This document shows positions 47,619 through 55,568 of a stretch of DNA of 64,000 bases, piece after piece. Source of the DNA: Streptomyces sp. NBC_01481. Its GTDB lineage: Bacteria > Actinomycetota > Actinomycetes > Streptomycetales > Streptomycetaceae. Under the pieces are notes generated by a model that searched no databases, was not told the origin of the DNA, and saw nothing but the letters and a program-made list of their open reading frames with translations. The number at the start of each line of letters is the position of its first letter. Position 1 is the stretch's first letter. Position numbers and translations under genes: made by a program. The stretch spans positions 124,001 through 188,000 of the forward strand of contig NZ_JAPEPT010000006.1 in the NCBI RefSeq assembly GCF_026339995.1. The letters run 5' to 3'.

Positions 47619-48068
47619 GTGGGCGCCTTCCGGCTCACGCGGGCCGTCGCGCTGCCGGCCGGCGAGGTCTGGTCGCGCGTCACCGACTGGCGCGGGCACG
47701 CGACCCAAGTGCCGCTGACGGCCGTCCGGGTCGTGACGCCGCCGCCGACCCGGGTGGGCACCCGCTTCGTCGCACGCTCCGGAGTGGGCCGCGTCGGCTT
47801 CGACGATCCGATGGAGGTCGTCCGCTGGGAGCCGCCCGCGAGCGGCAGGCCGGGGCGCTGCCGTCTGGAGAAGCGTGGCTCCGTCATCACGGGCTGGGCC
47901 GAGATCGAGGTGCTTCCGGAGGGTCCCGGCGCCGTGGTGGTCTGGGTGGAGGAGCTGCGTATCCGCTTCCTGCCCCGGCTGCTGGATCCGCTGGTCGCCC
48001 GGGCGGGGCGGCTGGTGTTCGGCCGCGCCCTGGACGGACTCCTGCGGAGATCCTCGTCTCATGTCTGA
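47619..48068 (+). CDS. SRPBCC-family protein (first)
   Basis: A 149-residue START/polyketide-cyclase-like helix-grip protein: FRLTRAVALPAGEVWSRVTDWRGHATQVPLTAVRVV, then WEPPASGRPGRCRLEKRGSVITGWAEIEVLP. The fold binds hydrophobic ligands. It starts with GTG seven bases after the DeoR stop, so the two are probably one transcript. No ligand or partner can be named. Confidence 0.82.
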   Translation: MGAFRLTRAVALPAGEVWSRVTDWRGHATQVPLTAVRVVTPPPTRVGTRFVARSGVGRVGFDDPMEVVRWEPPASGRPGRCRLEKRGSVITGWAEIEVLPEGPGAVVVWVEELRIRFLPRLLDPLVARAGRLVFGRALDGLLRRSSSHV

Positions 48069-48145
48069 AGCACCTGCCGACAATTGACGGCCTGTCAGCT
48101 ATGGTGTGCGCCCCCACCCCTTTTCCCGCCGGAGGTACGGTCCCC

Positions 48146-48628
48146 ATGGCACGCCGACTGAGCCCCGTGGAACTCGACTTCGTCGAGTCCGCTCCCCTGC
48201 GCCTGGTCTTCTCGGCCGAGGTGTCGGCCGCGCCGAAGGCGGTGTACGAGGCGCTCGCCGAAGATGTCGCGGGCCTGCCCACCTGGTTCGACGCGGTCGC
48301 CTCCGCCACTCCGACACACGGGGGCGCCGGCCGCGAGGTCAGGCTCAGAGGCGGGATCTTCTTCGCCGAGACGATCCTCGCCACCGACCCCGGCGAACGC
48401 TACGCGTACCGCGTGGACCGTACCAACGCCCCTGGGCTGCGTGCCCTGTTGGAGGAGTGGCGGCTCACGCCCGGCACGGCCGGCACCCGGGTGCAGTGGA
48501 CGTTCGCGGTGGACGCCCCGGCGCCGATGCGCGGCGTACTGAAGCTGAGCCGGGCGGGACTCGCCTCGTCCTTCAGGGGCGCGGTGCGCAACCTCGACCG
48601 GAAGCTCGCCCGCTCCGCAGCGCAGTGA
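48146..48628 (+). CDS. SRPBCC-family protein (second)
   Basis: A 160-residue helix-grip protein: PLRLVFSAEVSAAPKAVYEALAEDVAGLPTWFDAVASATP, FAETILATDPGERYAYRVDRTNAPG, WTFAVDAPAPMRG. GGAGG precedes the ATG by about ten bases. The central FAETI..DPGERYAYRVD..NAPG pattern is typical of actinobacterial SRPBCC proteins annotated as polyketide cyclase/dehydratase, without proven enzymatic role. Convergent with the PLP enzyme, four bases apart. Confidence 0.85.
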   Translation: MARRLSPVELDFVESAPLRLVFSAEVSAAPKAVYEALAEDVAGLPTWFDAVASATPTHGGAGREVRLRGGIFFAETILATDPGERYAYRVDRTNAPGLRALLEEWRLTPGTAGTRVQWTFAVDAPAPMRGVLKLSRAGLASSFRGAVRNLDRKLARSAAQ

Positions 48629-48632
48629 GAGA

Positions 48633-49766
48633 TCAGCGGGGCCACTCCCCCGTGGCCAGGAACTGCTCGATCGTCGCCGTGTACGGGGCGATGTCCAGGC
48701 CCTGTTCGCCCAGCCAGGCATCGGAGTAGTACTTGTCGAGATAGCGGTCACCCGGGTCGCAGAGCAGCGTGACCACACTGCCTCTGCGGCCGTCGGCCAC
48801 CATCTCGGCGATGATCTTCAGCGAGCTCCACAGTCCGGTGCCGGTGGAGCCTCCCGCCTTGCGGCCTATGGCCTTCTCCAGGGCCCGTACGGCGGCGACA
48901 CTCGCCGCGTCGGGCACCTTCATCATCCGGTCGATGGCGCCGGGCACGAAGCTGGGCTCCATGCGCGGCCGCCCGATGCCCTCGATACGGGAGCCGCAGT
49001 CATTGCTGGCGCCCGGGTCGCCCTTGGTCCAGCCCTCGAAGAAACAGGAGTTCTCCGGGTCGGGGACACAGACCCGGGTGTCGTGCTGCATGTAGTGCAC
49101 ATAGCGGGCGATGGTCGCCGAGGTTCCGCCGGTGCCCGCCGTCGCCACGATCCACGCCGGCTCGGGATAGCGCTCCAACCGCAGCTGCTGGTAGATCGAT
49201 TCGGCGATGTTGTTGTTGCCGCGCCAGTCGGTGGCCCGCTCCGCGTAGGTGAACTGGTCCATGTAGTGGCCGCCGGTGCGCTCCGCGAGGGACGCGGACT
49301 CCTCGTACATCTTGCGCGAGTCGTCCACGAAGTGGCACTGCCCGCCATGGAATTCGATCAGCCGGATCTTCTCGGGGCTGGTCGTGCGCGGCATCACGGC
49401 GATGAAGGGGACACCGATCAGCTTGGCGAAATAGGCCTCGGAGACCGCGGTCGAGCCGCTGGACGCCTCGATGACCGGTTTGCCCGGCCGGATCCAGCCA
49501 TTGCACAGGCCGTAGAGGAACAGCGAGCGCGCGAGGCGGTGCTTGAGGCTGCCAGTCGGATGGGTGGACTCGTCCTTGAGGTAAAGGTCGATTCCCCACT
49601 GCTCCGGCAGCGGGAAACGCAGCAGATGCGTGTCAGCGGAGCGGTTCGCGTCGGCCTGGACCTTGCGGACCGCTTCCTTCAGCCATGCCCGGTAATGCGG
49701 ATCGCTGCGGTCCACGTCGACGGTCACCATCGCCCCGTCCGTCACAGACTTCCCACTCGTACTCAT
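48633..49766 (-). CDS. PLP-dependent cysteine synthase-family enzyme, Cds1-like cysteine desulfhydrase
   Basis: A 377-residue fold-type II PLP enzyme. The Schiff-base lysine is Lys75 in HPTGSLKHRLA. The phosphate- and substrate-binding segments EASSGSTAVSEAYFAKLIGVPFIAVMPRTTSPEK and ATAGTGGTSATIARYV are present. The long insertion DPENSCFFEGWTKGDPGASND distinguishes this clade from CysK/CysM and resembles mycobacterial Cds1, which releases sulfide from L-cysteine. Activity is inferred from resemblance only. Confidence 0.87.
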   Translation of the reverse strand: MSTSGKSVTDGAMVTVDVDRSDPHYRAWLKEAVRKVQADANRSADTHLLRFPLPEQWGIDLYLKDESTHPTGSLKHRLARSLFLYGLCNGWIRPGKPVIEASSGSTAVSEAYFAKLIGVPFIAVMPRTTSPEKIRLIEFHGGQCHFVDDSRKMYEESASLAERTGGHYMDQFTYAERATDWRGNNNIAESIYQQLRLERYPEPAWIVATAGTGGTSATIARYVHYMQHDTRVCVPDPENSCFFEGWTKGDPGASNDCGSRIEGIGRPRMEPSFVPGAIDRMMKVPDAASVAAVRALEKAIGRKAGGSTGTGLWSSLKIIAEMVADGRRGSVVTLLCDPGDRYLDKYYSDAWLGEQGLDIAPYTATIEQFLATGEWPR

Positions 49767-49836
49767 GCGTGCCGTTCCTCGCCTTGTCGACTCCGGTCCC
49801 CACTCGCCACAGTAAGCCCCTCACCTGCACAAACGT

Positions 49837-49867
49837 TCACTTTGGGGATCCATAGGAGTCACTTGCA
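49837..49867 (+). promoter_or_regulatory. Shared upstream motif, site B
   Basis: This 31-base site reads TCACTTTGGGGATCCAT, then AGGAG, then TCACTTGCA. It matches site A at 40085-40112 except for one substitution in the first block, one near the end, and three extra bases in the middle. It lies about 100 bases before the ATG at 49966. Confidence 0.5.
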
Positions 49868-49965
49868 GGCCAGGAGCCGCCCCTGCCTTTCCGCACGTAC
49901 TGGTGAACTCGCCCCGAGTTGTGCAGACTTGCAAGGAGGAAACGTGCGAAGGGGGCGGAGACTCG

Positions 49966-50289
49966 ATGGCGATGGCAGAGCCCGAATTCAGTGCTACGGG
50001 CGTGCGGATCGAGCGGTGGCCGCGATCATTGACAAGGGCCGGACAAGTGCTGATCAAGGACGGCAGGCTGGCGCTGCTCACCAGCTACGGCCGGGTGATC
50101 GAGAGCGCGCCGGTGCGCGCGGTCAGGGCCGGTAAGCCCTGGTTCGCCGATGACGCGAGCACGGTCGCGACGCTCAACGGCAAGAGGTACCGGCTCACCA
50201 TGGGGCAGCGCAGCCGCAGGCCGGAGGGCCGGGCGCTGGCCGGGCGCTTCCTGGAGGCCGTGCGCGGCGCAGGCGGCACCAGGAGCTGA
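49966..50289 (+). CDS. Small conserved actinobacterial protein, unknown function
   Basis: A 107-residue basic protein: VRIERWPRSLTRAGQVLIKDGRLALLTSYGRVIESAPVRAVRAGKPWF ... TVATLNGKRYRLTMGQRS. It looks like a compact all-beta domain with a Lys/Arg-rich tail. No signal peptide or membrane helix. The ATG at 49966 has GGAG five bases upstream; the one at 49972 is possible. Not recognised further. Confidence 0.75.
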   Translation: MAMAEPEFSATGVRIERWPRSLTRAGQVLIKDGRLALLTSYGRVIESAPVRAVRAGKPWFADDASTVATLNGKRYRLTMGQRSRRPEGRALAGRFLEAVRGAGGTRS

Positions 50290-50467
50290 GAGTAACCACC
50301 CGAGTGCGGTGAGTTGCGGAACCGTCTGTACTGGTTCACGCTTGTATCACGTCACTCAGGGTTTACCGGCGGTCACGCTGTGATCCAGCCCGCCGGACAC
50401 ATCAGCAGCCAGCCAACTGCTGGATCCGATCCTTCGTCTTCCGGACCTCATTCGGGGAGTCGCAGCC

Positions 50468-50983
50468 GTGATCAGCCAGCCAAGCAGGCACTGCACGGTG
50501 GAGCTCCAGGCCCTGCCGTCGCGGATCGGTCAGGTCCGCAGAATCATCTCGGCGCAACTGCGCTACTGGCATCTCGATCCCTTGATCGACCAGGCAGCGC
50601 TCGGCGTCACCGAACTGCTGACCAATGTCCACCGCCATGCCGAGCCCGACAAAGTGTGCACTGTCGAGATCGAGTTGCTGCTCGACCGGCTCACGGTCTC
50701 GGTCCATGACCACGATCCGCGCCTTCCGACCGTGCGCGACTCCGATGCGCTGGCCACCTCCGGCCGCGGGCTCGCGCTGATAGCGGCGGTGAGCGAGAGC
50801 TGGGGCGTACGGCCCAAGGGCGACACGGGCAAGATCGTGTGGTTCACGCTCTCGGCGCCGTCGTCCGCGGTGGCTCTGCCGGCGTATCCGATGGTGTACG
50901 GAGCGACGCCTGACGGCCCGTTCGCCGAAACACAGGACGGTGCGCGTAAACGCGCCACAGCGCGGTCGGCCGTCGCCGGGTGA
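50468..50983 (+). CDS. RsbW-like ATP-binding protein (HATPase_c_2)
   Basis: A 171-residue serine-kinase/anti-sigma-type protein. It starts at GTG 50468 with GGGGAG upstream. The N box is ALGVTELLTNVHRHA, the G1 region VSVHDHDPRLP, and the G2 box SGRGLALIAAVSESWGV. Streptomyces encode dozens of these; most pair with anti-anti-sigma factors or PP2C phosphatases encoded elsewhere. No sigma factor is adjacent. Confidence 0.9.
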   Translation: MISQPSRHCTVELQALPSRIGQVRRIISAQLRYWHLDPLIDQAALGVTELLTNVHRHAEPDKVCTVEIELLLDRLTVSVHDHDPRLPTVRDSDALATSGRGLALIAAVSESWGVRPKGDTGKIVWFTLSAPSSAVALPAYPMVYGATPDGPFAETQDGARKRATARSAVAG

Positions 50984-50992
50984 GCAGAAGGC

Positions 50993-51019
50993 GCCGGACG
51001 GGCTCGCAGCCCGTCCGGC
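50993..51019. terminator. Bidirectional hairpin terminator
   Basis: A perfect 12-bp stem (GCCGGACGGGCT / AGCCCGTCCGGC) with a CGC loop between convergent genes. Confidence 0.8.
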
Positions 51020-51048
51020 GTTCGAGGACAACACTCGGACTGCTCCGT

Positions 51049-53619
51049 CTACTCCGTGGCGATGGCGCGCAGCACGTCCAGGCGTGCCGCCCGCCGCGCC
51101 GGCCGCCAGCCCGCGACCGCCCCGGCCACCAGGCCGACCAGCGCGACCACCAGGAGCTGGAGCGGCGGTACGGCGAACGCGAAGGCGGTGTCGCCCGCGC
51201 CCTCGGACGCCTTGACGAGCACCCAGCCGAGCAGCCCGCCCAGGGCCAGTCCGCCTGCCGTGCCGAAGGCGGCGACCAGCACCGACTCGTAGCGCACCAT
51301 CGAGCGCAGCTGCCTCCTGGTCTGTCCGACCGCCCGCAACAGGCCCAGTTCCCTGGTGCGTTCGTGAATCGCGAGGGTGAGCGTGTTGGCGATGCCGAGC
51401 AGCGCGATCACCACGGCGAGCGCGAGCAGGGCATAGACCAGGGTGAGCATCATGTCGATGGCTCCGGCCGCGCTCTGCGCGTACTCGTCGCGGGTCTGCA
51501 CCTCGGGGTTGCCGTACGCGGCCGCTGTCTTCTCGACCGCAGCCGCGCCGTCCGCAGTGGACACGCCGTCCTTGAAAGTGACCGCGATCAGCGTGTCGGA
51601 GTCCTGGCCCCGGTGCGGGGCCCATGCCTCGCGGGTGATGACATAGTCGCCCGCCAGCTCCGACTGCTCGAAGACGGCGCGGACGGTGAAGGTCTGCTTC
51701 TGGCCGTCGGTGAAGGCGAGCTCAGCGGTGGAGCCGGGCTTCCAGCCCTTCTTGTCCGCCTCGGTGTCCGCGACGGCCATTGCGGTGGTGCCGAGGCCGT
51801 CGAGCGAGCCGTGCACGGTGCCGAGGTCGAAGGACCTGCCCAGCGCCACCGGGTCGGTGACAGTCAGCAGGCGTCCCGCGCCGTCGACCTCCGCGACGCC
51901 CTTGCCCAGGCCGACCGCGGTCTCCACCTCGGGCTGCGCGGCAATGGCGGGGGCCAGCTTCGGGCTGAGCCCGCTGCCGCCCGCGCCGAAGGCCGGCACG
52001 CTGACGGCCACATCACCGGCAAAGGACCGGGAGACCGTCTGGTCCATGGTCGCCTTCAGCGAGGCGCCGAAGACGGTGAACAGTGAGACGACGGCGACAC
52101 CGATCATCAGCGCGGTCGCGGTGGCCGCGGTCCGCTTGGGGCTGCGCAGGGCGTTGCGCTTGGCCAGGCTGCCGGACACGCCGCGCAGCCGGTCGAGCGG
52201 CCCGCCGAGGATCCGTACCGCATACGAGGACGCGACCGGGCCGAGCACCACGAAGGCCGCCAGGGCCAGCACAGCGCCCGCAGCCGCGAGCCAGAGGGAC
52301 GGCGAGGCCACGACGCCGAACAGGATGATGCCGATACCGGCCAGGGCGACGCCCGTTCCGATGTACGCACGCTTCCGGGAGACCGCCGACTGGTCCACGG
52401 CCGTCTCGCGCAGCGCGGCGAGCGGAGCGGTCCGCCCGGCACGGAGAGCGGGCATCAGCGCGGAGCCGAGGCCCACGATCACGCCGACGGTGAGCGGCAG
52501 CAGCAGCGAGAGACCGCTGATGACCAGGCTGCCCTCCGGGAAGGGGAAGCCGATGACGGGGAACAGCGCCCGCAGTCCCGCGGCGATCCCGATGCCGCCG
52601 ATGAGACCCACGGCGGACGCGGTCAGCGCGACGACGGCCGCCTCGACGAGCGTCGAGCCGACGACCTGGCGCCTCGACGCGCCGAGCGCGCGCAGCAGGG
52701 CGTTCTCGCGGGTGCGCTGGGCGATGACGATCGCGAAGGTGTTGTAGATGGAGAAGGTCGCGACCAGCAGCACGATGCCGGAGAACACCAGCAGCAGGGT
52801 GGTGAACAGATTCAGGAACTGACCCGAGATCATGTCCTGGTTCTCTTCCGTCACCTCCTGGCCGGTGACCGCCTCGACTCCCTGGGGCAGTACGGGCGTC
52901 AGCGCGTCCACGAGTTCCTGCTGACTGGTGCCGGGTCCGGCCCGCACCTGGATGGACGCGGCCTGACCGGGCTTGGGGGTCAGGTACTTCTCGGCGTCGG
53001 CGAGGGTCATTGCGGTGAAGGTGACCTGGGCCATGCCGTCCTCGCCGCCGAAGGTCGCCAGTCCGACGATCGTGACCTGCACCGGGTCGGGGGTGCGCAG
53101 CACGGTACGATCGCCGATCTCCAGCCCGCCCCTGTCGGCGGTGCCGCGGTTGACCACGACCTCGCCGCTCCTGGCGGGGACCCGTCCCTCGGCGAGCTGG
53201 TACGGGTTGAGCTCCGGGTCCGTGATCCAGTTGCCGGCGAGCGTCGGCGGGCCCTGTCCGCCGATGGGCTTGCCGCCCGATCCGACGAGCTGTCCCGCGC
53301 CCTGGATGCTGGGCACGGCGGCGGCGACACCCGGCGTCTTCTCGATCCTCGACACGAGGTCGGTCCCTACGGGCTGCCGGGTGCCCTGGCCCTCGCCGGA
53401 GACCGTGACGACATTGGAGCTGCGGACAACGGCGTCGGTGCCGCCGTTGGCGCTGGCGAACATGGTGTCGAAGCTGCCGCGGAGCGTGTCGCCCATGATG
53501 AGCGTGCCCGCGAGAAAGGCCACGCCGAGCAGTACGGCGGTGAAGGTGCCGGCGAAGCGCCGTTTGTGGGCGCGCAGGGAGTTGAGGCTGATGCGCAGCG
53601 AGGCGCGGCTGCCGCTCAT
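51049..53619 (-). CDS. FtsX/MacB-type ABC transporter permease
   Basis: An 856-residue permease with two FtsX-like units. An N-terminal helix (TFTAVLLGVAFLAGTLIMG) leads to a large MacB-type extracytoplasmic domain at about 45-260. Three helices near 265-400 include FSIYNTFAIVIAQRTRENALLRALGASRRQVVGS. A second extracytoplasmic domain and the last three helices follow (LLGIANTLTLAIHERTRELGLLRAVGQTRRQLRSM). It works with the ATPase whose gene overlaps it by four bases (ATGA). Such systems often export or release lipids or antimicrobials; the substrate is unknown. Confidence 0.93.
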   Translation of the reverse strand: MSGSRASLRISLNSLRAHKRRFAGTFTAVLLGVAFLAGTLIMGDTLRGSFDTMFASANGGTDAVVRSSNVVTVSGEGQGTRQPVGTDLVSRIEKTPGVAAAVPSIQGAGQLVGSGGKPIGGQGPPTLAGNWITDPELNPYQLAEGRVPARSGEVVVNRGTADRGGLEIGDRTVLRTPDPVQVTIVGLATFGGEDGMAQVTFTAMTLADAEKYLTPKPGQAASIQVRAGPGTSQQELVDALTPVLPQGVEAVTGQEVTEENQDMISGQFLNLFTTLLLVFSGIVLLVATFSIYNTFAIVIAQRTRENALLRALGASRRQVVGSTLVEAAVVALTASAVGLIGGIGIAAGLRALFPVIGFPFPEGSLVISGLSLLLPLTVGVIVGLGSALMPALRAGRTAPLAALRETAVDQSAVSRKRAYIGTGVALAGIGIILFGVVASPSLWLAAAGAVLALAAFVVLGPVASSYAVRILGGPLDRLRGVSGSLAKRNALRSPKRTAATATALMIGVAVVSLFTVFGASLKATMDQTVSRSFAGDVAVSVPAFGAGGSGLSPKLAPAIAAQPEVETAVGLGKGVAEVDGAGRLLTVTDPVALGRSFDLGTVHGSLDGLGTTAMAVADTEADKKGWKPGSTAELAFTDGQKQTFTVRAVFEQSELAGDYVITREAWAPHRGQDSDTLIAVTFKDGVSTADGAAAVEKTAAAYGNPEVQTRDEYAQSAAGAIDMMLTLVYALLALAVVIALLGIANTLTLAIHERTRELGLLRAVGQTRRQLRSMVRYESVLVAAFGTAGGLALGGLLGWVLVKASEGAGDTAFAFAVPPLQLLVVALVGLVAGAVAGWRPARRAARLDVLRAIATE

Positions 53620-54377
53620 GTCTTCGTCCCCTTGACGTCGAAGGCCTTGATTCGGTCCAGGACGCGCTCGGCGGTCGGGGCCTCCATCCGGTCGACGAGC
53701 CGTCCGTCGGCGAGGAAGACGACCTCGTCGGCGTGGGCCGCGGCGACCGGGTCATGGGTGACCATGACGACCGTACGGTCCGTCTGACGCACTGCCCGGC
53801 CCAGCAGCCGCAGCACCTCTTCGCCCGAGCGGGAGTCGAGATTGCCGGTGGGCTCGTCGGCGAAGACCACGTCCGGCCGGCCGGCGAAGGCGCGGGCCAC
53901 GGCGACGCGCTGCTGCTGCCCGCCGGAGAGTTCGCTCGGCCGGTGGTGCAGCCGGTCGCCCAGTCCGACGGTGTCGATGAGGGCGTCGAGCCACTCACCG
54001 TCGGCCCGCTCCCCCGCCAGATCCATGGGGAGCGTGATGTTCTCGGCGACGGTGAGTGTGGGGATGAGATTGAAGGCCTGGAAGACGAAGCCGATGCGCT
54101 CGCGCCGCAGCAGGGTGAGCCTGCGGTCGTCGAGCGCGCTCAGATCGGTGTCGCCGATGAGGGCGGAGCCCGAGGTGAGGGTGTCGAGCCCGGCGGCGCA
54201 GTGCATCAGCGTCGACTTGCCGGAGCCCGAGGGCCCCATGATGGCGGTGAAGCGGCCGACCGGGAAGTCGACGCTCACCCCGTCCAGGGCCCTCACTTCG
54301 GTGTCGCCCTTGCCGTAGACCTTGACGGCGTCGACGACGCGGGCGGCGATCCGGGTCAGAGTGGCGGTGGTGGTCAT
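53616..54377 (-). CDS. LolD/MacB-type ABC transporter ATPase
   Basis: A 253-residue ATPase partner of the FtsX-type permease. Walker A is GPSGSGKSTLMH, the Q-loop region GFVFQAFNLIPTLTVAENI, the signature LSGGQQQRVAVARAF, and Walker B VVFADEPTGNLDSRSG. The H-loop is VMVTHDPVAAAHAD. Its start codon overlaps the SHOCT protein stop and its stop overlaps the permease start, so the three genes are translationally coupled. Confidence 0.95.
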   Translation of the reverse strand: MTTTATLTRIAARVVDAVKVYGKGDTEVRALDGVSVDFPVGRFTAIMGPSGSGKSTLMHCAAGLDTLTSGSALIGDTDLSALDDRRLTLLRRERIGFVFQAFNLIPTLTVAENITLPMDLAGERADGEWLDALIDTVGLGDRLHHRPSELSGGQQQRVAVARAFAGRPDVVFADEPTGNLDSRSGEEVLRLLGRAVRQTDRTVVMVTHDPVAAAHADEVVFLADGRLVDRMEAPTAERVLDRIKAFDVKGTKT

Positions 54378-54661
54378 GCCGCGCCGTCCTTGCCCGCCGT
54401 GCGGCCGAACTGCTCGTCCAGGACGGACAGTCGGCGCCAGTACTCGTCCTCGTCGATCTCACCGGCGGCGAAACGGCGCCCGATGATCGCGATCGGCGAG
54501 TTCTCGCCGTACGTCACGCGGGGGCCCTGCCACGGGCCGCGGCGGCCGCGCCAGATGCCGGTACGGCGCAGGACGGTGACGACGGAGACGACGACGGCCG
54601 CCCAGATCAGCGGGAAGAACAGAATCCACGGGCCGGGCCCGTCGTACGCCAGGGTGTTCAT
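54374..54661 (-). CDS. Small SHOCT-domain membrane protein
   Basis: A 95-residue protein with one N-terminal membrane helix (ILFFPLIWAAVVVSVVTVL) and a C-terminal SHOCT motif (IIGRRFAAGEIDEDEYWRRLSVLDEQF). GAGGAG precedes the ATG. First gene of the ABC operon controlled from the intergenic region shared with the TetR gene. Confidence 0.88.
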   Translation of the reverse strand: MNTLAYDGPGPWILFFPLIWAAVVVSVVTVLRRTGIWRGRRGPWQGPRVTYGENSPIAIIGRRFAAGEIDEDEYWRRLSVLDEQFGRTAGKDGAA

Positions 54662-54821
54662 CTCGGTTCAGCTCCTCGGTGGCGATGGTGGTACGCGGTT
54701 CGTTGTCGCCTTCGAGGCTCTCGCCGGGAGGGGGTCGAAGTCGTCGTACGGCCAGCGGCACTGCGCGTACCACCCAGGGAGTACGCAGGGCTTTCACGGC
54801 TGCTCCCGAGCATCCTGGATT

Positions 54822-54843
54822 CTGTACCTACTAGTATGTACAG
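54822..54843. promoter_or_regulatory. Near-perfect 22-bp palindrome, probable TetR operator
   Basis: The arms CTGTAC and GTACAG flank a centre of CTACTAGTAT; 20 of 22 bases obey the dyad. It ends seven bases before the TetR start codon and lies between divergent TetR and SHOCT-ABC genes. Its core TAGTAT may double as a -10 box, so binding could repress both directions. Confidence 0.7.
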
Positions 54844-54850
54844 TCGGCCT

Positions 54851-55417
54851 ATGAGCACCCCTGAACGGTTGATCGAGGCCACCCGTGAGCTGCTGTGGGA
54901 GCGCGGCTATGTGGGCACCAGCCCCAAGGCGATCCAGCAGCAGGCGGGCGCCGGCCAGGGCAGCATGTACCACCACTTCGCTGGCAAGCCCGATCTGGCG
55001 CTCGCGGCGATCCGGCGCACGGCCGAAGAGCTGCGCGCGAGTGCCGAGGCGGCGCTGGGCGTCGAGGGGACGGCGTACGAGCGGATCAGCGCGTACCTGC
55101 TGCGCGAGCGGGACGTGCTGCGCGGCTGCCCTGTCGGACGGCTGACGATGGACCCGGACGTCATCGCCGACGACGAGCTGCGTGCCCCGGTCGAAGAGAC
55201 GCTCAGCTGGCTTCGCGGACGGCTCGCGGCAATCGTCCAGGAGGGCCGGGAGCGGGGCGAGTTGAGCACCGCGCTGGTGCCCGCCGAGATCGCGGCGACG
55301 ATCGTCGCGACCGTGCAGGGCGGCTATGTGCTGGCCCGGGCCTCGGGCTCGACGGCCGCGTTCGACGCGGGCGTGCGGGGCCTGCTGGCTCTGCTGCGGA
55401 CCAACGGGAGCAATTGA
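54851..55417 (+). CDS. TetR-family transcriptional regulator
   Basis: A 188-residue repressor. The N-terminal helix-turn-helix reads PERLIEATRELLWERGYVGTSPKAIQQQAGAGQGSMYHHFAGKPDLALAAI. The C-terminal ligand domain includes GCPVGRLTMDPDVIADDELRAPVEETLSWLRGRLAAIVQEG. The ATG at 54851 starts the homology; an upstream ATG at 54836 lies inside the operator. It was presumably followed directly by the DUF4865 gene before the integrative element arrived. Confidence 0.92.
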   Translation: MSTPERLIEATRELLWERGYVGTSPKAIQQQAGAGQGSMYHHFAGKPDLALAAIRRTAEELRASAEAALGVEGTAYERISAYLLRERDVLRGCPVGRLTMDPDVIADDELRAPVEETLSWLRGRLAAIVQEGRERGELSTALVPAEIAATIVATVQGGYVLARASGSTAAFDAGVRGLLALLRTNGSN

Positions 55418-55424
55418 TGCTGCC

Positions 55425-55568
55425 ATGCAGTACGAGATCACATTAGGAGGTGAGACACTACGCGGTTGGGCAAGGAAGCCCAGTTCAGAGGGGCGGACAG
55501 CATGGCCGACACGATCGACCTGTACCTACGAAAGTCCCAGCGGGACAGACAGGGCGTCCATGCGCTGA
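55425..55568 (+). pseudogene. 5' stub of split DUF4865 gene
   Basis: ATG-CAG-TAC-GAG-ATC-ACA gives MQYEIT, the conserved start of DUF4865 proteins (MQYEITLPADYDMGII). From about base 43 of this codon run the frame passes into element DNA and ends at 55568. The remaining gene continues at 63691, where PADYDMGIIRERV appears. The two halves fit as one gene interrupted by integration. Confidence 0.85.

Noticed and set aside
46223..48628. 801-codon plus-strand open frame
   Set aside because: Most of it is antisense to the membrane hydrolase or in the wrong frame of the DeoR gene; only its 3' end (from 48146) is a real SRPBCC gene.
54836..54850. Upstream ATG for the TetR gene
   Set aside because: It lies inside the operator palindrome and adds MYSRP, which is outside the TetR domain.
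55466..55501. TTG start for the integrase at 55466, with AGGAGG at 55445-55450
   Set aside because: The spacing of 15 bases is too long, the extra 12 residues show no family resemblance, and the region overlaps the attachment site.
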